From Desulfuromonadaceae bacterium (GTDB lineage Bacteria > Desulfobacterota > Desulfuromonadia > Desulfuromonadales > SZUA-540), in assembly GCA_003250235.1 (NCBI GenBank), contig QKGY01000033.1, forward strand, positions 1-8,795: a stretch of DNA of 8,795 nt, read 5' to 3'. Below the pieces are notes generated by a model that was not told the origin of the DNA, did no database searches, and saw nothing but the letters and a program-made list of their open reading frames with translations. Position 1 is the stretch's first letter; each line of letters starts with the position of its first letter. This document shows positions 6,119 to 8,795 of the stretch, in pieces. The translations under genes and the position numbers were made by a program.

Positions 6119-6206
6119 GCCACATTCCTTTACTTGGATGAAGATTTATCCTGATAACAAATTCAAAAGCCGACACAAGGAATTCCAAGCGTCAGCTTGC
6201 CTTTTC

Positions 6207-6953
6207 CTATACTACCGTCAAAATCTCGGGGCCATTGTCTGTCACGGCCACCGTGTGTTCAAAATGAGCCGACGGTTTCCCGTCAACAGTCACAGCCGTC
6301 CACCCGTCATCAAGAATCCGGACGCCCGGTGACCCCATATTAATCATGGGTTCAATAGCTAGAGTCATCCCGGCTCTCAACTTCGGACCCTGCCCACGCG
6401 GACCAAAGTTAGGGATCTGAGGGGCTTCATGCAACTGCCTCCCAATGCCGTGACCGACAAACTCCCTGACGACTCCATACCCTTGCTTTTCAACCAAAGA
6501 TTGAACAGCGTGAGAGATATCCGAGAGGCGTCCATCTACTTGCGCCGCCTGAATCGCAGCAACAAGCGACTCCTGAGTCACTGCCAAGAGCTTTGCTCTA
6601 TCTGGAGAAATGACCCCAACGGGCAGAGTCACCGCCGCATCTCCATAAAACCCCTGGTAAACAACCCCGAAATCAATACTGAGAATATCCCCTTCCACCA
6701 GGGGTTCGCGATTAGCAAACCCATGCACGACCTTCTCGTTAGGAGAAGCACAGATCGTGAAAGGAAACCCGCCATATCCTTTGAAAGCAGGCCGGGCTTT
6801 TCTCTTCAAACACTCGCGTTCCGCAATTTTATCAAGCTCCAGGGTTGTCACCCCGGGAACCACCTCTTCTCGAAGGACAGCCAGAATTTCAGCCACCATC
6901 CGACCGGCAGTTCGCATGCGGTCGAGCTCATTACGGGTCTTAATCGTTATCAC
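6207..6953 (-). CDS. map: Methionine aminopeptidase, type I
   Basis: Removes the initiator methionine from new proteins; a cytosolic two-metal enzyme. With a GTG start at 6953-6951 it has 248 residues. The five metal ligands are present: Asp94 (SIDFG), Asp105 (YGDAAVT), His168 (VGHGIG), Glu201 (AIEPM) and Glu232 (HFEHT); His77 (VVHGF) matches the catalytic His79 of E. coli. There is no N-terminal SH3-like or zinc-finger extension, so it is the compact bacterial form. The start is uncertain: GTG, one base after the adk TGA, gives the typical MITIKT beginning, while an upstream in-frame TTG at 6962-6960 would add three residues and overlap adk by 8 nt. Neither has a clear Shine-Dalgarno, so translation is probably coupled to adk termination. 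In this cluster order infA often follows map, but it is absent here. Confidence 0.96.
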   Translation of the reverse strand: MITIKTRNELDRMRTAGRMVAEILAVLREEVVPGVTTLELDKIAERECLKRKARPAFKGYGGFPFTICASPNEKVVHGFANREPLVEGDILSIDFGVVYQGFYGDAAVTLPVGVISPDRAKLLAVTQESLVAAIQAAQVDGRLSDISHAVQSLVEKQGYGVVREFVGHGIGRQLHEAPQIPNFGPRGQGPKLRAGMTLAIEPMINMGSPGVRILDDGWTAVTVDGKPSAHFEHTVAVTDNGPEILTVV

Positions 6954-6954
6954 T

Positions 6955-7602
6955 TCAGGCAACAGACAGGGCTGCCAGAATCTCTTTTTTGACCACCTGG
7001 ATGTCCTGCATCCCGTCGATGGTTCCTAGCAGTCCTGCTTTACGATAGTAAGATATTAAAGGTTCCGTGGAGGACTGATAAACCTCAAGCCTCTTGCGGA
7101 TCGTTTCCTCTTTGTCGTCATCTCGTTGGATCAACTCGCCGCCACAAGCATCACATTTCCCAGCAACACGGGGAGGATCGAACTTGATGTGGTAGCCACG
7201 TCCGCAATCACGGCAGGTGCGGCGCCCCGTGAGCCTCTCGACAAGCGCCTCGGAGTCCACCTCAAGTGAGATCACGGCATCAAGATCCTTACCGAGCTCA
7301 GCCAAGGTATCCTTGAGAGCATCTGCCTGGGGTACCGTCCGGGGAAACCCATCCAGAATAAACCCGGCGGCACAGTCTGGCTTTTGAAGACGCTCCCGAA
7401 CAATACCAACAACGACCTCATCAGGAACCAGGCCTCCGGCGTCCATAAACCCTTTAGCCTTAACCCCCATGGGTGTTCCCTCTTTAACAGCGGCGCGAAG
7501 GATATCACCCGTCGAAACCTGAGGGATATTGAAAAGATCGGTAAGCATCTTAGCCTGAGTACCCTTACCGGCACCAGGAGGTCCGAGCAGAATAAGCTTC
7601 AT
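6955..7602 (-). CDS. adk: Adenylate kinase with zinc-binding LID
   Basis: Catalyses the reversible conversion of ATP plus AMP to two ADP, keeping the adenylate pool balanced. Length 215 is that of the long form. The P-loop GPPGAGKGT is at 7-15; the AMP-binding region has STGDILR (30-36) and the DGFPRT motif (84-89, with Arg88). The LID domain (about 122-160) carries Cys130, Cys133, Cys150 and Cys153, the four-Cys zinc site seen in Gram-positive and some other bacterial adenylate kinases but absent from E. coli Adk. The closing arginines are in RDDDKEETIRKRLEVY. Start: ATG with AAAGG (7615-7611) 8 nt upstream, a site that overlaps the secY stop codon. It lies 11 nt after secY and its TGA is directly next to the map start, so the three genes are tightly coupled. 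Confidence 0.98.
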   Translation of the reverse strand: MKLILLGPPGAGKGTQAKMLTDLFNIPQVSTGDILRAAVKEGTPMGVKAKGFMDAGGLVPDEVVVGIVRERLQKPDCAAGFILDGFPRTVPQADALKDTLAELGKDLDAVISLEVDSEALVERLTGRRTCRDCGRGYHIKFDPPRVAGKCDACGGELIQRDDDKEETIRKRLEVYQSSTEPLISYYRKAGLLGTIDGMQDIQVVKKEILAALSVA

Positions 7603-7613
7603 AGCGACAACCT

Positions 7614-8795
7614 TTAACCCCGGCGTCCCTTGATGGTTACGCCCTTCATAAACCCTTCATAAGAACGGGAAATCAGGTGCGCTTCAATCTGGGACGCAGT
7701 ATCCAGCCCGACCCCAACGACGATCAACAGCGACGTCCCGCCAAAGTAGAACGGAACATTGAACTGCCCGATCAATATGGTGGGAAGGACGCATACAGCC
7801 GATACGTAAAGGGCTCCGGCGAATGTAATCCGGCTCAAAACGATATCAATATGCTCAGCAGTGGCTTTCCCAGGACGAACCCCAGGAATATACCCCCCCT
7901 GCTTCTTGATATTCTCTGCCACATCCACAGGGTTGAAAGTCACAGCCGTGTAGAAATAGCAGAAGAAAATGATAAATGCAACGAAAAAAACATTATACAG
8001 CCAGTGACTCGGCGTCATCATCGAGGCGATGGTCTTCACCCAGGGAACATCCACCAAGTTAGCGACCGTTGCCGGAAACATGATAATGGAGCTGGCAAAA
8101 ATGGGGGGAATAACCCCACTCATGTTAACCTTCAACGGCAGATGACTTGTCTGTCCACCATAGTTCCGCATGCCGACAACACGTTTGGCATAGTGAATCG
8201 GCACCCGACGCTGTCCACGCTCCATAAAAATAATGGCAGCCACAACAGCGATCATGACGATCACAATGACCAGAACCATAAAGAGCGACAAGGCGCCGGT
8301 TTTGAACAGACGGATGCTATTCACAATGGCAGACGGCATATTGGCGACAATACCGGCAAAAATAATCAGCGAGATGCCATTGCCAATACCGCGCTCGGTA
8401 ATCTGCTCCCCGAGCCACATAATGAACGCCGTACCCGCCGTCAGGGTGATGATCGTCAGAAGAACAAAACCGATCCCCTGGTCAGGTACGACGTATTCGC
8501 CTGCGGGGCCACGCATGGTCTGGAGGCCAACAGCAATGCCGGCCCCCTGGATAACGGAAAGAACCACCGTACCGTAACGGGTCCACTTGGTAATGGTCTT
8601 GCGTCCCTGTTCGCCTTCTTTTGACAGGCGCTCCACAGGCTCAAAAACAACCGTAAGTAGCTGCAGAATAATAGAAGCGCTGATATACGGCATAATGCCC
8701 AGGGCAAAAACCGTCATCCTCTGCAACGCCCCACCGGTAAAGGCACTGACTAGGCCAAGCAGGGTCCCTTGAGTCCCTTCAAAAAACTTAGCCAG
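7614..8795 (-). CDS. secY: Protein translocase channel subunit SecY, 5' end cut by window edge
   Basis: Inner-membrane channel of the Sec translocase that exports unfolded proteins and inserts membrane proteins with SecE and SecG. The frame is open to the right edge: 393 residues are visible, and about 40 (cytoplasmic start and first membrane segment) are missing compared with about 440 in E. coli. Nine further hydrophobic segments can be followed, starting with FALGIMPYISASIILQLL and including LLTIITLTAGTAFIMWLGEQ, SLFMVLVIVIVMIAVVAAII and YNVFFVAFIIFFCYFYTAV. The cytoplasmic loops hold GQRRVPIHYAKR and the PGVRPG motif (about 304-309 in window numbering), whose Arg corresponds to the SecA-critical Arg357 of E. 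coli. The tail ends SYEGFMKGVTIKGRRG. In the usual order it would follow rplO; it is followed by adk after 11 nt. Confidence 0.98.
   Translation of the reverse strand: MAKFFEGTQGTLLGLVSAFTGGALQRMTVFALGIMPYISASIILQLLTVVFEPVERLSKEGEQGRKTITKWTRYGTVVLSVIQGAGIAVGLQTMRGPAGEYVVPDQGIGFVLLTIITLTAGTAFIMWLGEQITERGIGNGISLIIFAGIVANMPSAIVNSIRLFKTGALSLFMVLVIVIVMIAVVAAIIFMERGQRRVPIHYAKRVVGMRNYGGQTSHLPLKVNMSGVIPPIFASSIIMFPATVANLVDVPWVKTIASMMTPSHWLYNVFFVAFIIFFCYFYTAVTFNPVDVAENIKKQGGYIPGVRPGKATAEHIDIVLSRITFAGALYVSAVCVLPTILIGQFNVPFYFGGTSLLIVVGVGLDTASQIEAHLISRSYEGFMKGVTIKGRRG

Noticed and set aside
6130..6206. An internal promoter in the map-rpmJ gap
   Set aside because: The best pair by eye (TTGGAA, 17 nt, TGAATT) matches only 4 and 3 of 6 positions, which is near chance in an AT-rich spacer.
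7677..8624. A 315-codon plus-strand reading frame opposite secY
   Set aside because: It is the antisense shadow of a highly conserved membrane protein. It is rich in Asn, Asp, His and Arg as expected from the reverse of hydrophobic codons, has no Shine-Dalgarno, and resembles no family I know.
8724..8726. A secY start codon at TTG 8726-8724
   Set aside because: The frame continues upstream to the window edge with conserved SecY sequence (FFEGTQGTLLG, FTGGALQR), so this TTG is an internal Leu codon and the true start is outside the window.
1..8795. Mobile elements, CRISPR arrays, tRNA/rRNA genes or a foreign gene cassette
   Set aside because: No repeat arrays, transposase-like reading frames, target-site duplications or structured RNA genes were seen. 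The window is almost fully occupied by co-directional core genes with even base composition.

Overview
The window is a housekeeping stretch in which every recognisable gene is on the minus strand, so transcription runs from high to low coordinates. It carries the 3' end of a spectinomycin/alpha-type ribosomal protein cluster followed by the start of a tryptophan operon. Gene order (secY-adk-map-rpmJ-rpsM-rpsK-rpsD-rpoA-rplQ) and the look of the proteins suggest a Desulfuromonadales-like deltaproteobacterium (Geobacter/Desulfuromonas/Pelobacter relatives). That assignment is from memory of the families, not from a search, and is only moderately certain.

Layout in the direction of transcription: a 5'-truncated secY (8795-7614); adk (7602-6955); map, starting at the adk stop; an 88-nt spacer; the 37-codon rpmJ (6118-6005); then rpsM, rpsK, rpsD, rpoA and rplQ with gaps of 11 to 45 nt. 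A strong intrinsic terminator (2941-2906), a perfect 34-nt palindrome, closes this unit. About 25 nt beyond its U-tract lies a good sigma70-type promoter (2880-2851), followed by trpE (2824-1346), trpG (1-nt overlap with trpE) and trpD, which runs off the left edge.

The first block supplies the protein-export channel, adenylate kinase, N-terminal methionine removal, ribosomal proteins of both subunits and the RNA polymerase alpha subunit. The second block supplies the two subunits of anthranilate synthase and the phosphoribosyltransferase that uses its product, the first two steps of tryptophan synthesis.

I found no mobile element, CRISPR array, RNA gene, phage gene or unknown system. The points worth a second look are small: TTG start codons on rpsM and rpsD, a hairpin holding the rpoA stop codon in its loop, a trp promoter that leaves only about 20 nt of leader (no room for an attenuator), an acidic/lysine-rich tail on L17, a set of Cys-type zinc-site proteins (S4, L36, Adk), a coupled adk-map junction without a ribosome binding site, and direct adjacency of the trp operon to the alpha operon.
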